DNA from: Bin55 sp028819195
GTDB lineage: Bacteria > Pseudomonadota > Gammaproteobacteria > Pseudomonadales > Azotimanducaceae
Length of the DNA stretch: 64,000 bases
Direction of reading: 5' to 3'
Assembly: GCA_028819195.1 (NCBI GenBank)
Contig: JAPPMF010000012.1
Span: 186,001-250,000 of the forward strand
Part shown: positions 45,581 through 55,465 of the stretch, piece by piece
Numbering within the stretch: position 1 is the stretch's first letter
Layout of the letters: the number at the start of each line of letters is the position of its first letter
Program-made: the position numbers and the translations under genes
Notes under the pieces: model-generated
What the model saw: the letters and a program-made list of their open reading frames with translations, nothing else
Told to the model about the DNA's origin: nothing
Database searches by the model: none

Positions 45581-47221
45581 ATGCATACAACCTCCCAAGT
45601 TGGAATCAACGAACCAATTCTCACGGTAAGTGAACTAAATAGTCAAGTTCAACAATATCTAAAAGAAGAGTTCCCGCGGGTTGTTGTTGAAGGAGAGGTT
45701 ACAGGACTACGTGCTCCTTCCGCTACCGGCCATTGGTACTTTCAGTTAAAAGATGATCGATCGGTCCTTCCATGCGTGATGTTTAAGTGGGCCACTACAC
45801 GCTTGAAGTTCACTCCAACTAACGGTATGTTGGTTCATGTCAGGGCCAGATTAACACTTTACGAACCACAAGGCAGGTTTCAAGCAGTGATCGAGTTCAT
45901 GGAACCACAAGGCGAAGGTGCCCTAAGACTTGCGTTTGAACAATTAAAAGCCCGTCTCCGCGAACAGGGTTGGTTTGACGAACATCGAAAAAAACTATTA
46001 CCCAAATTTCCGAACAATATCGCAATCATTAGCGCACAGTCCGGTGCGGCAACACGAGATGTGTTTGTGAACATTTGGCGCCGATATCCTTGTGTAGATT
46101 TGAGACTGGTGCCAACTTCAGTCCAAGGTGCCACTGCAAAATTTGAAATCACCACTGCAATTCAGCATGCTAATCAAATGGAACCAACACCCGATTTTGC
46201 TATTCTTACGCGCGGTGGGGGATCTTTAGAAGATCTCGCACCCTTCAATTCTGAGGAAGTTGCCAAGGCCATATTTGAAAGTGAAATTCCGATCGTCTCC
46301 GCAATCGGACACGATGTCGATTACACCATCGCGGACTTCGTTGCAGATTTTCGCGCCGCGACTCCCTCAACCGCTGCAGAACAGGTAACTCCAGACAGCA
46401 ATCAGTTGCAAAGCATGTTCATACAACACCTTAATAAATTCCACCAAATATACCTTTTTCAAGAAAATAGAAAGTTGGAACGACTAAAAACGCTAAGCCG
46501 TCTTCTGCCAAACCCTAAGAAAGTATTGAGTACCAAAGAACAACAAATTGATTATTTGAAAGATCGGATAACAACGAACGTAACACATACGGTATTCGGG
46601 GACCGGACTGAGTTCGAAACCCTTATACACAGACTATTGCAAGTGTCGCCGACGAACAACTTGAACTTTGCTGATACCATGACGAACAATGTTATGCATG
46701 AATTACGTGCGTCTATAACAAAGGTCATTGAGAAACGACAATCTCAGGTTGAGCATAACCTAGATTTATTGGAACGAGTATCCCCACAATCTAAATTAAG
46801 GGTCCAAAGTAATTCAATATTGGCAAGTATTGAACGTGCACGAATGAGTATACAGTCTAGACTAAACAAAGCGAATACCGTTTTTTCCTATATTCGAAAT
46901 GACTTGCATCGAGCATCTCCCACTACACAAATTTCAGCATCGACGAGTAGATTGTTTGACCTTACTCGACGGCTGCAAAACTCCATGTCCCAACTAGTAA
47001 AACAATCCACCATAAACTTCACCACACAGAGTGAAAAGTTAAACACGGTCAGTCCGCTGTCGACACTAGAACGTGGATTTGCTGTACTTTCTAAACCAAA
47101 TCAATCAAAGTACGGTACAATCGTGAGGAGTGTAGACGATGTTCAAGCCGGTGAAACAATACACACTCGTATTGTTGATGGGGTAGTCGTATCGACAGTT
47201 TCCAAAATTGAGGAGGAGTAA
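45581..47221 (+). CDS. xseA: Exodeoxyribonuclease VII large subunit with an extended coiled-coil region
   Basis: XseA is the catalytic subunit of the ssDNA exonuclease ExoVII. The N-terminal OB fold has VVVEGEVTGLR and GHWYFQLKDD. The catalytic core has SGAATRDVF, LTRGGGSLEDLAPFN, SAIGHDVDYTIADFVAD and RAATPSTAAE. The region after about residue 280 has several coiled-coil blocks joined by turns of the form L..(V/A)SP (LLQVSPTNN, LERVSPQSK, LHRASPTTQ, LNTVSPLSTLERGF). At 546 residues it is about 90 longer than E. coli XseA (456), due to this extra region. No xseB is in the window. It is divergent from guaB, and the M23 gene follows 5 bp later. Confidence 0.95.
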   Translation: MHTTSQVGINEPILTVSELNSQVQQYLKEEFPRVVVEGEVTGLRAPSATGHWYFQLKDDRSVLPCVMFKWATTRLKFTPTNGMLVHVRARLTLYEPQGRFQAVIEFMEPQGEGALRLAFEQLKARLREQGWFDEHRKKLLPKFPNNIAIISAQSGAATRDVFVNIWRRYPCVDLRLVPTSVQGATAKFEITTAIQHANQMEPTPDFAILTRGGGSLEDLAPFNSEEVAKAIFESEIPIVSAIGHDVDYTIADFVADFRAATPSTAAEQVTPDSNQLQSMFIQHLNKFHQIYLFQENRKLERLKTLSRLLPNPKKVLSTKEQQIDYLKDRITTNVTHTVFGDRTEFETLIHRLLQVSPTNNLNFADTMTNNVMHELRASITKVIEKRQSQVEHNLDLLERVSPQSKLRVQSNSILASIERARMSIQSRLNKANTVFSYIRNDLHRASPTTQISASTSRLFDLTRRLQNSMSQLVKQSTINFTTQSEKLNTVSPLSTLERGFAVLSKPNQSKYGTIVRSVDDVQAGETIHTRIVDGVVVSTVSKIEEE

Positions 47222-47226
47222 GACCT

Positions 47227-48120
47227 TTGACCCTGCGATATATTTTTAAGTCCGTGCAATCCAATGATTTTGTCAGTATTCCCATCATAAGTGCCACAAT
47301 CTTCCTTTTCATGTCGTTCAGTGCACTGTACCCACAAGAAATACCGACTGGAGTTGTAGGTGGTGTGGTAGCGATTTCGTTACCTGGAGATTCTCAGTCT
47401 GCAACGTTTAACCAAAAGAATCAGCTCATCGTGAATGACACCGCAATTGTTGGAATTCCACTTGATATTGAACCGGCAACTTACGAACTCGAAGTAGTCC
47501 AAGTCTCTAACGAGACGATGAAATTACCGTTCGTTGTAATCGACAAAAAATATGAAGAACAACATATCACAATCGACAATCAAGAACAAGTTACACCGCC
47601 GCCGGAATACTACGAACGACTGGCCCGGGAAGCAGATTTAATGCGTACCGCTTATGCAACTCTGTCCCCTAGCAATCCAAATTTACTACCGATAACCCTA
47701 CCTACTGAAGGAATCAAAACTGGTGTGTTTGGGACAAAACGTTTTTTTAATGGGGAAGCAAGAAACCCGCACTCAGGAGTCGACTATGCTGCCGACAAAG
47801 GTACTCCTATTCTATCACCAGCACCAGGCACTGTAATTCTGACAGAAGATATGTTTTTCAACGGCAATACCGTTGTCATTGATCATGGTATGGGTTTTGT
47901 CTCAGTCTTATGTCACATGGATAGTATTTTGGTAGAGGTAAATGAAGTCGTTGCGCGTAGTGAGCAAGTTGGAACAGTTGGTTCAACGGGCAGGTCGACC
48001 GGTCCACATTTACATTGGACTGTCGCGTTACAAGGTGTCAAAGTAGATCCAGAAGTGTTTATGTCCGTCGCAAATGCAACTCTCGAAACAAAAAACGAAA
48101 CTGAAAACAGTGACAATTAA
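47227..48120 (+). CDS. M23 family metallopeptidase, exported
   Basis: An N-terminal hydrophobic stretch (about 15-33) is a signal peptide or anchor, followed by a beta-rich domain (about 40-120) of the kind found in Pseudomonas-type M23 endopeptidases. The catalytic LytM domain has H182 and D186 in PHSGVDYAA, H230 in LCHMDS and H261-x-H263 in GPHLHW, so all zinc and catalytic residues are present. It should cut peptidoglycan cross-bridges in the periplasm. The start is TTG at 47227, chosen because AGGAGGAG lies 8 bp before it. The gene overlaps the der stop by 4 bp in convergent orientation, and it follows xseA closely. Confidence 0.9.
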   Translation: MTLRYIFKSVQSNDFVSIPIISATIFLFMSFSALYPQEIPTGVVGGVVAISLPGDSQSATFNQKNQLIVNDTAIVGIPLDIEPATYELEVVQVSNETMKLPFVVIDKKYEEQHITIDNQEQVTPPPEYYERLAREADLMRTAYATLSPSNPNLLPITLPTEGIKTGVFGTKRFFNGEARNPHSGVDYAADKGTPILSPAPGTVILTEDMFFNGNTVVIDHGMGFVSVLCHMDSILVEVNEVVARSEQVGTVGSTGRSTGPHLHWTVALQGVKVDPEVFMSVANATLETKNETENSDN

Positions 48121-49520
48121 CCAGCCGACTTACGGTGTTTAATCAAGCGACTTCTATGCTTTTGTTGCCGCGGTGTGAGTTTATTTTTCCGCTCACCAAA
48201 TGGATTAGTGGTCGTACGAAAGTTCAACCTTATCGGCCAACCGGCTAGATCAAGTCTGGTTCGAAACTCGTTTTCCAAATATCGCACGTAGGAGGCTGGT
48301 AATTTTTCAGCCTGATTACCGTGAATGAGAATCTGCGGAGGATGCGAGCCAATCTTATGCGCATATCGCAAACGAATGGCGTGTCTCCCCACTGTTGGTG
48401 GTGCGTGAGATCGCACACAATCTTCCAACACCTCTGTAAGATAACTCGTCGTAAAATCAAACTCACCTCGTCTATGCAAGTCTTGAACTATCCCAAACAG
48501 TGAGGTCACACCAGTTTTCCTAAGAGCCGACACGAATCTGACCGAAACCCACGGTGCAAATCGCAAGCGTCGTTGAATCTCGGCCGTACAAGACTCTTTT
48601 TCCGAGCCGTCTAACAAGTCCCATTTGTTAACAACGAGAACAATTGCCGACCCAGCATTAATTGCATAGTGAAGTAAATGTAAATCTTGTTCCACAATTC
48701 CTTCGTGTGCATCGACAACTAATAAGCTTACTTCGCTGTACTTTAACGCGTCTAGTGCTTTGACTATCGAAAATTTCTCAACCACGTCATTTGTGCGTCC
48801 TTTCCTACGAATACCAGCAGTATCTATCAATTCAAAGGTCGCTGCCTTTTGTTGTAGGACAACCCGTACCGCGTCGCGAGTTGTGCCGGGTGTACCATCA
48901 ACCACACATCGATGGGAATCAGCTAAAGCATTTATCAAACTCGATTTCCCGACGTTAGGACGACCGATAACGGCGACAGGTAGACTGGTAGAAGTAGACT
49001 TAACGCTATGATTCATAGGCAGTCTACTTTCCATCTCCTGTTTGAGCGAATTCACCCCTTCACCGGTCTGCGCCGAGAGCCGTACCGATTCCAATCCAAG
49101 ACTGTAAAACTCAGTTTGCTCAATTTCAAGACGATGAGAGACTTTATCGATCTTGTTTATTCCAAGCAATATATCGGTACCACTCTTTCGTAATTCCAAA
49201 CAAATTTGTTGATCTAGTGAGGTAACGCCGTCAGCTGCATCCGTAACAAACACAATAAGATCAGCTTCTTCAATTGCGAGTTGAATTTGTTCATCGACTA
49301 GAGTAGAAATCGGCAGAATGTCGTGTAGTCCGCCGGTATCAATTAAAGTAATGTCGGCATTCGAGTCGGTCTGAACTTGTCCGTATTGTCGATCGCGGGT
49401 TAGCCCAGGCCGGTTATAGACAATGGCATTCCGACTTCTGGTGAGGACATTAAATAGTGTAGACTTGCCGACGTTTGGGCGACCTACAAGCGCGACTACA
49501 CCGGCGCGCTGAGTGTTCAT
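48117..49520 (-). CDS. der: Ribosome biogenesis GTPase Der (EngA)
   Basis: Der has two GTPase domains in tandem and helps build the 50S subunit. The first has GRPNVGKST with DTGG, the second GRPNVGKSS with DTAG and NKWD. The C-terminal KH-like domain ends with a basic tail (NKLTPRQQKHRSRLIKHRK). At 467 residues it is normal. It is the last gene of the hisS-yfgM-bamB-der group and overlaps bamB by 4 bp. Confidence 0.97.
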   Translation of the reverse strand: MNTQRAGVVALVGRPNVGKSTLFNVLTRSRNAIVYNRPGLTRDRQYGQVQTDSNADITLIDTGGLHDILPISTLVDEQIQLAIEEADLIVFVTDAADGVTSLDQQICLELRKSGTDILLGINKIDKVSHRLEIEQTEFYSLGLESVRLSAQTGEGVNSLKQEMESRLPMNHSVKSTSTSLPVAVIGRPNVGKSSLINALADSHRCVVDGTPGTTRDAVRVVLQQKAATFELIDTAGIRRKGRTNDVVEKFSIVKALDALKYSEVSLLVVDAHEGIVEQDLHLLHYAINAGSAIVLVVNKWDLLDGSEKESCTAEIQRRLRFAPWVSVRFVSALRKTGVTSLFGIVQDLHRRGEFDFTTSYLTEVLEDCVRSHAPPTVGRHAIRLRYAHKIGSHPPQILIHGNQAEKLPASYVRYLENEFRTRLDLAGWPIRLNFRTTTNPFGERKNKLTPRQQKHRSRLIKHRKSAG

Positions 49521-50758
49521 TCCAATGTAGTGATGGACACCGCTTGTAGTTTCCCGGCGTCATCCAACGCATAAAAGACATCGTCTCCGGCTTGGACTAA
49601 AGGCGTTTGAAATGACTTACCCAATCGCCGACTTCCAACTAAACGACCGTCATCCTGTGCAAGAACGTGAATAAATCCTTTATTGTCACCTACAACGAGG
49701 TAGTCACCATGCACGAGTGGGTCAGTCAGAGTCAAAGACTGAAGCATCGGTTGTCGCCATAATTCGTCTCCGCTCTGGCGATGTATCGCAACAATCTCAT
49801 TGTCATCCCTAACGACGAATAGGTGATCTACATTATGAGCAAGAGCATGAAAAGATGGTTCTGCGGCTTCCCAAATTATGTCTCCAGACTCTCGATTCAT
49901 TGCACGTACCTTACCTTGATGGCTTGCTGCATAGACAAAACGATCGATGACTACAGGTCTCCCATCCACATCAATCATCCGATCAATATCTGTTGTACCT
50001 TCGGGTAGGGTAACTCGTTGTTCCCAAATCGGTAGACCGGAAGCAATTTCAACGGCCGCCACCGACCCATTGGCAAAACCCGAAATTACATAAGGAGGAG
50101 AAATTGCTGGAGAGGCAGTTCCTCGTAGTAAGAGTGCTGGGGTTTGGGTATCGAAGGTCCAACGTGTCGTACCGTCTGCTACTTCTAACGCCGACATTTT
50201 GCCGTCGCCAGTTTGCACAATGACTACTTCTGCGGCAACAGCAGCTGGTGCAAGCACTTCACCACTAAGTAACTGCCGCCAAACTTCTGACCCATCGGTA
50301 ATGTCCAACGCAACCAAATGCCCCCTAACGGTCCCGACCAAGACCAAACCGCGACCTACACCAACACCCCCGGCGACGAATGAAGGATCACTTCGATCAG
50401 TCAAATCAAGCATCCGTCTGCGATCCGGTTGCCCAATCTGCGCATCCCAGATTCGATCACCGTTGAATCGATTTAAGGCAACAACTAGACCGTAAGCATC
50501 AGCGGCAAAAATTCGATCGGCTGCAATCGCCGGAGTATTCTTCACATATTTCTTTCCAAGTCCCTTACCAATTTTTCGAGACCATTGAACACTTAACTTA
50601 ACCTCAGCATCGTAATCTAAGCTCAACTTAACTACTACATCTTCTTTGTCTGACGTCGAACCTCTCTTGAAGAAGCCACAACCGCCAAGTAAGCCAGTGA
50701 CCATGACCATGACGAGTACTGTGCTCCAGACACGGGCGCAAAACAAAGTACTTTTCAC
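49517..50758 (-). CDS. bamB: Outer membrane assembly lipoprotein BamB
   Basis: BamB is the beta-propeller lipoprotein of the BAM complex that inserts outer membrane proteins. A lipoprotein signal ends at C27 (LGGC). The rest (about 50-413) shows PQQ-like WD repeats with G.v.A.d...G...W blocks, for example GHLVALDITDGSEVW and GKMSALEVADGTTRW. The length of 413 residues is typical. It overlaps yfgM and der by 4 bp each. Confidence 0.95.
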   Translation of the reverse strand: MKSTLFCARVWSTVLVMVMVTGLLGGCGFFKRGSTSDKEDVVVKLSLDYDAEVKLSVQWSRKIGKGLGKKYVKNTPAIAADRIFAADAYGLVVALNRFNGDRIWDAQIGQPDRRRMLDLTDRSDPSFVAGGVGVGRGLVLVGTVRGHLVALDITDGSEVWRQLLSGEVLAPAAVAAEVVIVQTGDGKMSALEVADGTTRWTFDTQTPALLLRGTASPAISPPYVISGFANGSVAAVEIASGLPIWEQRVTLPEGTTDIDRMIDVDGRPVVIDRFVYAASHQGKVRAMNRESGDIIWEAAEPSFHALAHNVDHLFVVRDDNEIVAIHRQSGDELWRQPMLQSLTLTDPLVHGDYLVVGDNKGFIHVLAQDDGRLVGSRRLGKSFQTPLVQAGDDVFYALDDAGKLQAVSITTLE

Positions 50759-51411
50759 GAGGAGGGATCCAGGCTCGTATTGTCCGAAAGCTTAGGCATA
50801 AGAGCAATCTTCAATTTGATTCGCTCTTTATGGGAACTGGTATACGCCTCCTCGTAAGCCTCGTCATAAAATTGTTTTGCTTTGGCAAATTCTTCTCTCT
50901 GACGGTGAATATCACCGGTGATTTCCAAGACGATTGCTGCATAACCACTCTTAGTTTTAGGTAAAATCGATAACGCTTCGTCTTGTCGGTCAAGTTGCAA
51001 ATATATCCGTGCCATTCGAATACTGATGAGTTCCTTCAACGTCTTATCGTTAGTACTTGCTAACGCTGAATCGAGATACCCTAAGGCAGCGTCGAAATCC
51101 TCAGCTTCAACACTCTCTTTCGCACGTAGCATTAACAGGTAAACACTGTATCCCGAACTAGGATACTTCCGCAAGAATTCAACCGCGAGACTATCAGCTT
51201 GTTCGGAATCTTCAGTTTCCACTGCAAGTTCATACTGATAAAAAAGTTCGGCAGCTTCTTGTACCTTATTCTCCTGATGTTCTTGAAAAAGTCGCCACCC
51301 GACAAACCCTGCTAATCCAACAAGAATTGCTACGATGATGGGAATTCCCCATTCCTTCCATAATTTTTTTAACTGTTCAGCGCGATCTTCGTCGTCAAAT
51401 ATGTCTACCAA
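50755..51411 (-). CDS. yfgM: YfgM family inner-membrane TPR protein
   Basis: YfgM is an ancillary SecYEG-associated protein that receives exported proteins. Residues 23-39 form one membrane helix (IPIIVAILVGLAGFVGW) after a charged N-terminus (DDEDRAEQLKKLW). The periplasmic part carries TPR-like helices, such as DFDAALGYLDSAL. The 218-residue length is normal. It is 4 bp from hisS and overlaps bamB by 4 bp. Confidence 0.92.
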   Translation of the reverse strand: MVDIFDDEDRAEQLKKLWKEWGIPIIVAILVGLAGFVGWRLFQEHQENKVQEAAELFYQYELAVETEDSEQADSLAVEFLRKYPSSGYSVYLLMLRAKESVEAEDFDAALGYLDSALASTNDKTLKELISIRMARIYLQLDRQDEALSILPKTKSGYAAIVLEITGDIHRQREEFAKAKQFYDEAYEEAYTSSHKERIKLKIALMPKLSDNTSLDPSS

Positions 51412-51414
51412 ATC

Positions 51415-52686
51415 TTAAAACTCCAGCTTTGCATACAGTGTTGTCAGCAGGTCTGACAAAGGAATAGTTTCTTGTGGTCGCTTGGACCGAAGCCACTTTA
51501 ATGTGACCGTACGATCCCGTTGTTCATCGTCACCGAGAATTAAAACCCATGTTGCTCCGGAACGATCTGCCCACCGCAATTTAGTCTTAATTTTACCCTC
51601 ACCTATATGTTGGCGTACACGAACGTCCGAACCAGACCTTAGTAAATGTGCAACTTCTAGTGCATACTGTTGGTGAGATTCCTCCATCGCGACAACGTAA
51701 ATGTCGGTGGAAATCCGTTCCACATCATGCAATTGTTCATGCAAAAGCGCAATTCTTTCTATTCCAGCAGCAAAACCAACACCTGGTGTTGGTTTGCCAC
51801 CCAAGAGGACTGTCAAACTATCGTACCTCCCTCCGGCGCAGAGTGCATCCTGTGCGCCCACGCCCGTACCAATCCATTCAAAAACAGTATCGGTATAGTA
51901 ATCCAATCCACGTACTAGGCGGTGATCAAGCTTGTACGGAATATTGGCTTTTTCCAATAGATTCAGAACCTTTTCAAATCGTTTCTTAGATTCGACTGAC
52001 AGTGAATCCATCAACTTCGGTGCGTCGCGCAAAATTACTTGAGTTGCTGGTACTTTTGAATCGAGAATACGTAGTGGATTCATTTTTAATCTCGTCTTAC
52101 TATCGTCATCTAGTAAGTGCGAAACAGGCTGCAAAGCATCAACCAATTTGGCTCTAAACTGGGCACGTGCGTCCGATGAACCAATGCTATTGATATGTAA
52201 TTGCACACCACTACTAATCCCAAGTTCAGAAAATACGTCTGTTACAATTTGAATCAGTTCGAAATCGCTGAGCGGATCCTCAAGACCTAAAGTCTCAGCA
52301 CCGACGTGTTGAAACTGGCGGTACCGTCCGGCTTGTGGTCGTTCGTACCGAAACATAGGACCCATGTACCACAATCTAGGTCGATCGTCATAACAAAGGT
52401 TTTGTTGAATCGCGGCACGCACAACGGAAGCTGTTCCTTCAGGTCTTAACGCGAGCCATTTTTCATCACGATCGAGAAGTCGGTACATCTCCTTTGCGAC
52501 TGCGTCGGTAGATTCACCTAGACCTCGCTTGAACAGTTGTTCGTATTCGACAATTGGGGTTCTAATTTCCTCAAAGGAGTACGATTCAAGAACGAGTCGA
52601 AATACAGATTCAATATGTGAAAGACGACCGGCATCAGCAAAGAGGACATCGCGCATTCCGCGGACGGAAGGTATAATTTCAGTCAC
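51415..52686 (-). CDS. hisS: Histidyl-tRNA synthetase
   Basis: HisS charges tRNA-His. Class II motifs are present: the N-terminal RGMRDVLFADA, motif 2 region PMFRYERPQAGRYRQFQHVG and motif 3 GVGFAAGIERIALL. The histidine-binding RLVRGLDYYTDTVFEW is intact, and the C-terminal anticodon-binding domain fills about 330-423. It overlaps rodZ by 4 bp. ispG, which usually precedes hisS in related genomes, is missing from this position. Confidence 0.97.
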   Translation of the reverse strand: MTEIIPSVRGMRDVLFADAGRLSHIESVFRLVLESYSFEEIRTPIVEYEQLFKRGLGESTDAVAKEMYRLLDRDEKWLALRPEGTASVVRAAIQQNLCYDDRPRLWYMGPMFRYERPQAGRYRQFQHVGAETLGLEDPLSDFELIQIVTDVFSELGISSGVQLHINSIGSSDARAQFRAKLVDALQPVSHLLDDDSKTRLKMNPLRILDSKVPATQVILRDAPKLMDSLSVESKKRFEKVLNLLEKANIPYKLDHRLVRGLDYYTDTVFEWIGTGVGAQDALCAGGRYDSLTVLLGGKPTPGVGFAAGIERIALLHEQLHDVERISTDIYVVAMEESHQQYALEVAHLLRSGSDVRVRQHIGEGKIKTKLRWADRSGATWVLILGDDEQRDRTVTLKWLRSKRPQETIPLSDLLTTLYAKLEF

Positions 52687-53768
52687 TGTGGCAACGTCAG
52701 TTGGGCTTGATCTTCCCCCTCCGAAATGTATGGATCAAGTGATATCTCCTCACCGCGAAATTCAATCCTAACGCCATGTGCGTAGCCTAAACGAATCGAA
52801 AATGGTTGTTCACCATCAAGTTCAAGCGTCGAACCTGCCGCTTGAACACCATTTACCAAAATATTGCCACCACCATCTCGGACAACCAACCACGATTCCT
52901 CAGCGAATTCGAAAACTAGGGCTTCGCCGTCTTCTGCTCCTTCACTTTCTACAACTGATTCGTTAAGTTCGTCGTCCTCTACGGTCTGATGTTCGACGGA
53001 TAACTCATGAGTATCTTCTTGATCTAAGTCAGTGTTGAGTACTTCTCCGTTTGTTGGTACTTGAAATGGAAAAACTTGAACGTTATCTGATGAAAAATCA
53101 TCGCCTAACGGTACCTGTAGAACAGTGCTGTCATTGGGAAGTGTTGTTTCGTCATTAATTGCGTTCTCTCGGTTATTAACAAAGTCTTTTAAAGCGTCCT
53201 TTACACTGTACTGACCATTTTCTTCAGCTGGCTTCGTTTGCGAAATATCTTGGTTTTCGCGAATCTCTTCAACCTCACTGGGATCTGACAGTTCTTCAGT
53301 AACGTCTTCCCGAGAAGATAGTGAATCATCCTGTTGCTCTTTCTGCATAACAAGGAACCAATAAGCAAGAACCGCCCCAATCGCGAGTACAAGGATACTC
53401 AACACCGAGACGAGCAACACTTTCGAGTAATCTTTGGGAAGCCCTCCAGTCGCTTGCGGTTCGACAAATTCTTCTAAAGTGGACGTTCGAGTTTCTTGAT
53501 TACTTGCTACCTTAAACGCATTGATCACCGCATCGGCATCAATGGCTAGGAAATTTGCAAGAGTGTTCAAATACCCAATGACATAACCATAAGAAGAAAT
53601 TCCCGATGCATCATTGTTTTCGAGATCGTAAATATGTTGTCGAGAAATACGCGTGTGTTCCGACAACTGCTCAATCGAAATTCCACGTTCTTCACGCGCT
53701 TGTCGTAGAAGCTCACCAAATGCCGGAACTGGCGAGGACGAACTTTGATCTTCAGATTGGCTGTTCAC
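52683..53768 (-). CDS. rodZ: RodZ-like cell shape protein
   Basis: RodZ links MreB to the membrane and sets rod shape. It has a cytoplasmic helix-turn-helix (about residues 17-75, ISIEQLSEHTRISRQHIYDLE), one membrane helix at 117-140, a long acidic linker (145-270) and a C-terminal beta domain of the DUF4115 type (about 285-355). The length of 361 residues is usual. In related genomes pilF lies between rlmN and rodZ and ispG between rodZ and hisS; here both are absent. Confidence 0.9.
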   Translation of the reverse strand: MNSQSEDQSSSSPVPAFGELLRQAREERGISIEQLSEHTRISRQHIYDLENNDASGISSYGYVIGYLNTLANFLAIDADAVINAFKVASNQETRTSTLEEFVEPQATGGLPKDYSKVLLVSVLSILVLAIGAVLAYWFLVMQKEQQDDSLSSREDVTEELSDPSEVEEIRENQDISQTKPAEENGQYSVKDALKDFVNNRENAINDETTLPNDSTVLQVPLGDDFSSDNVQVFPFQVPTNGEVLNTDLDQEDTHELSVEHQTVEDDELNESVVESEGAEDGEALVFEFAEESWLVVRDGGGNILVNGVQAAGSTLELDGEQPFSIRLGYAHGVRIEFRGEEISLDPYISEGEDQAQLTLPQ

Positions 53769-53774
53769 GTGATT

Positions 53775-54893
53775 TCAACCTTCCGATACATGAAGTGATG
53801 GCGTATAGTTTCTAGCTCTACGCTGAGTTTTGTCGTTAAAGGCACCCATTAACTGACCACAGGCTGCGTCGATGTCTTCTCCTCGAGTAGATCGTGTAGT
53901 AGTCATTATTCCCTGAGAAAGTAAGATTTGGTAAAAATTCTTGATCGCATCGTCCGAGGACCGCTTCAATTTCCCTAACCTAATCGGATTGAACGGAATG
54001 AGGTTGACTTTGCAACGAAAATCTCGCAAAAGTAGACTAAGTTCACGCGCACAATCTTCTGAGTCATTAACATCCTGAATCAGTGTGTATTCAATGGTAA
54101 CGATTCGACGATCATGTAATGAATTTAGATACTGACGACAGGCATCCAATAAAACAGAAATCGGATATTTTCGATTGATAGGGACAAGCCGATTTCGAAG
54201 GGTATCGTTAGGTGCATGTAAAGACACCGCTAGCGATGCTTCGGTTCTCGAGCACATATCAAGTATCCGTGGGACGACTCCAACGGTGCTAATCGTAACT
54301 CGTCGTTTAGATATACCGAAAGCGAGATTGTCCATGAATATGTCGCAAGCTGACATCACCGCGTCAAAATTCATCAATGGTTCACCCATACCCATGAAAA
54401 CGACATTGGAAATCTTACCGCGTTCTGGTCGAAGTAATAGCCAATCATGAACCACGACGACCTGACCAACGATGTCTTCCACGGTTAAATTACCTGCGAA
54501 ACCTTGCTTCCCGGTAGCGCAGAATTCACAATCAAATGAACAACCGAGTTGAGAAGACACACACAGAGTATTTCTACTACCATCTGGTATGAGTACACAT
54601 TCCACCGCTCCACCGGAGATTGTCTTCACCACCCATTTCACAGTACCATCCACCGACTGTTGTTCGCCAATTACCTCTGGAACTCGGAAATCAGTAATGG
54701 CTGCGAGTTTATCGCGAACAATTTTTGATAAGTTTGACATCTGATGTATGTCAGTCACGCGGCTGTGATAAATCCACTTCATCACTTGATGGGAGCGATA
54801 TGAACGACTGTCTATAGGCGCAAGAAACTCTTCCCAATCACTTCTAGTGAGACTGTAAGGGTTTGTTCTTGGTTCTGTGGGTATGTATGTCAC
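53775..54893 (-). CDS. rlmN: 23S rRNA (A2503)/tRNA C2-methyltransferase RlmN
   Basis: RlmN is a radical SAM enzyme that methylates A2503 of 23S rRNA and A37 of some tRNAs. The cluster motif CxxxCxxC is C118, C122 and C125 in GCSFDCEFCATG. The conserved cysteine used for the methyl intermediate is in DAACGQL near the C-terminus. GMGEPLMN and SLHAPND are also present. The length of 372 residues is normal. Confidence 0.97.
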   Translation of the reverse strand: MTYIPTEPRTNPYSLTRSDWEEFLAPIDSRSYRSHQVMKWIYHSRVTDIHQMSNLSKIVRDKLAAITDFRVPEVIGEQQSVDGTVKWVVKTISGGAVECVLIPDGSRNTLCVSSQLGCSFDCEFCATGKQGFAGNLTVEDIVGQVVVVHDWLLLRPERGKISNVVFMGMGEPLMNFDAVMSACDIFMDNLAFGISKRRVTISTVGVVPRILDMCSRTEASLAVSLHAPNDTLRNRLVPINRKYPISVLLDACRQYLNSLHDRRIVTIEYTLIQDVNDSEDCARELSLLLRDFRCKVNLIPFNPIRLGKLKRSSDDAIKNFYQILLSQGIMTTTRSTRGEDIDAACGQLMGAFNDKTQRRARNYTPSLHVSEG

Positions 54894-54896
54894 AAG

Positions 54897-55316
54897 TTAT
54901 CGTACCAAAATCTCTTCTGGCTCAAAGAAAAACTGAATCTCCCGTTGTGCAGAGGTCGGCGAGTCCGAACCATGGACGGAATTTTCATCCAAACTATCAC
55001 CGTATCTAGCGCGAATTGTACCTGCTTCAGCTTGATTTGGATCCGTAGCACCCATGATTTGGCGATTCACTTCAATCGCATTTACACCCTGTAAAACTTG
55101 AACACAGATCGGACCGGAGCTCATGAAATCACAAAGTTTGTTATAAAAAGGTTTTTGCGCGTGCTCACAATAAAAATCTTGTGCTCGAGACAGGGAAAGT
55201 TGAACCATTTTGATAGCAACGATTCTTAACCCATGTTGCTCGAATTGTGCAAAGATATTCCCAATGACATTTTTCTTGACTGCATTGGGTTTAACAATTG
55301 AAAGTGTGTATTCCAT
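54897..55316 (-). CDS. ndk: Nucleoside diphosphate kinase
   Basis: Ndk balances nucleoside triphosphates by passing phosphate through a histidine, here H115 in NSVHGSDSP. The N-terminus TLSIVKPNAVKKNVIG and the GATDPNQAEAGTIR motif are typical. The length of 139 residues is normal. It lies 3 bp downstream of rlmN in position, on the same strand, with iscS upstream. Confidence 0.97.
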   Translation of the reverse strand: MEYTLSIVKPNAVKKNVIGNIFAQFEQHGLRIVAIKMVQLSLSRAQDFYCEHAQKPFYNKLCDFMSSGPICVQVLQGVNAIEVNRQIMGATDPNQAEAGTIRARYGDSLDENSVHGSDSPTSAQREIQFFFEPEEILVR

Positions 55317-55465
55317 GTATATTAACTTAGTATCTCAGTCCATACCGTGACGACACAGCTAAAGACCAAAATTAGAAGGAAAAGTATTCCGAAATAAGGT
55401 CACGAAATAACCAGAGCACGGATGCGTAACCTATCGTCAACATTATAGAGACAGATTTGCTTTTG

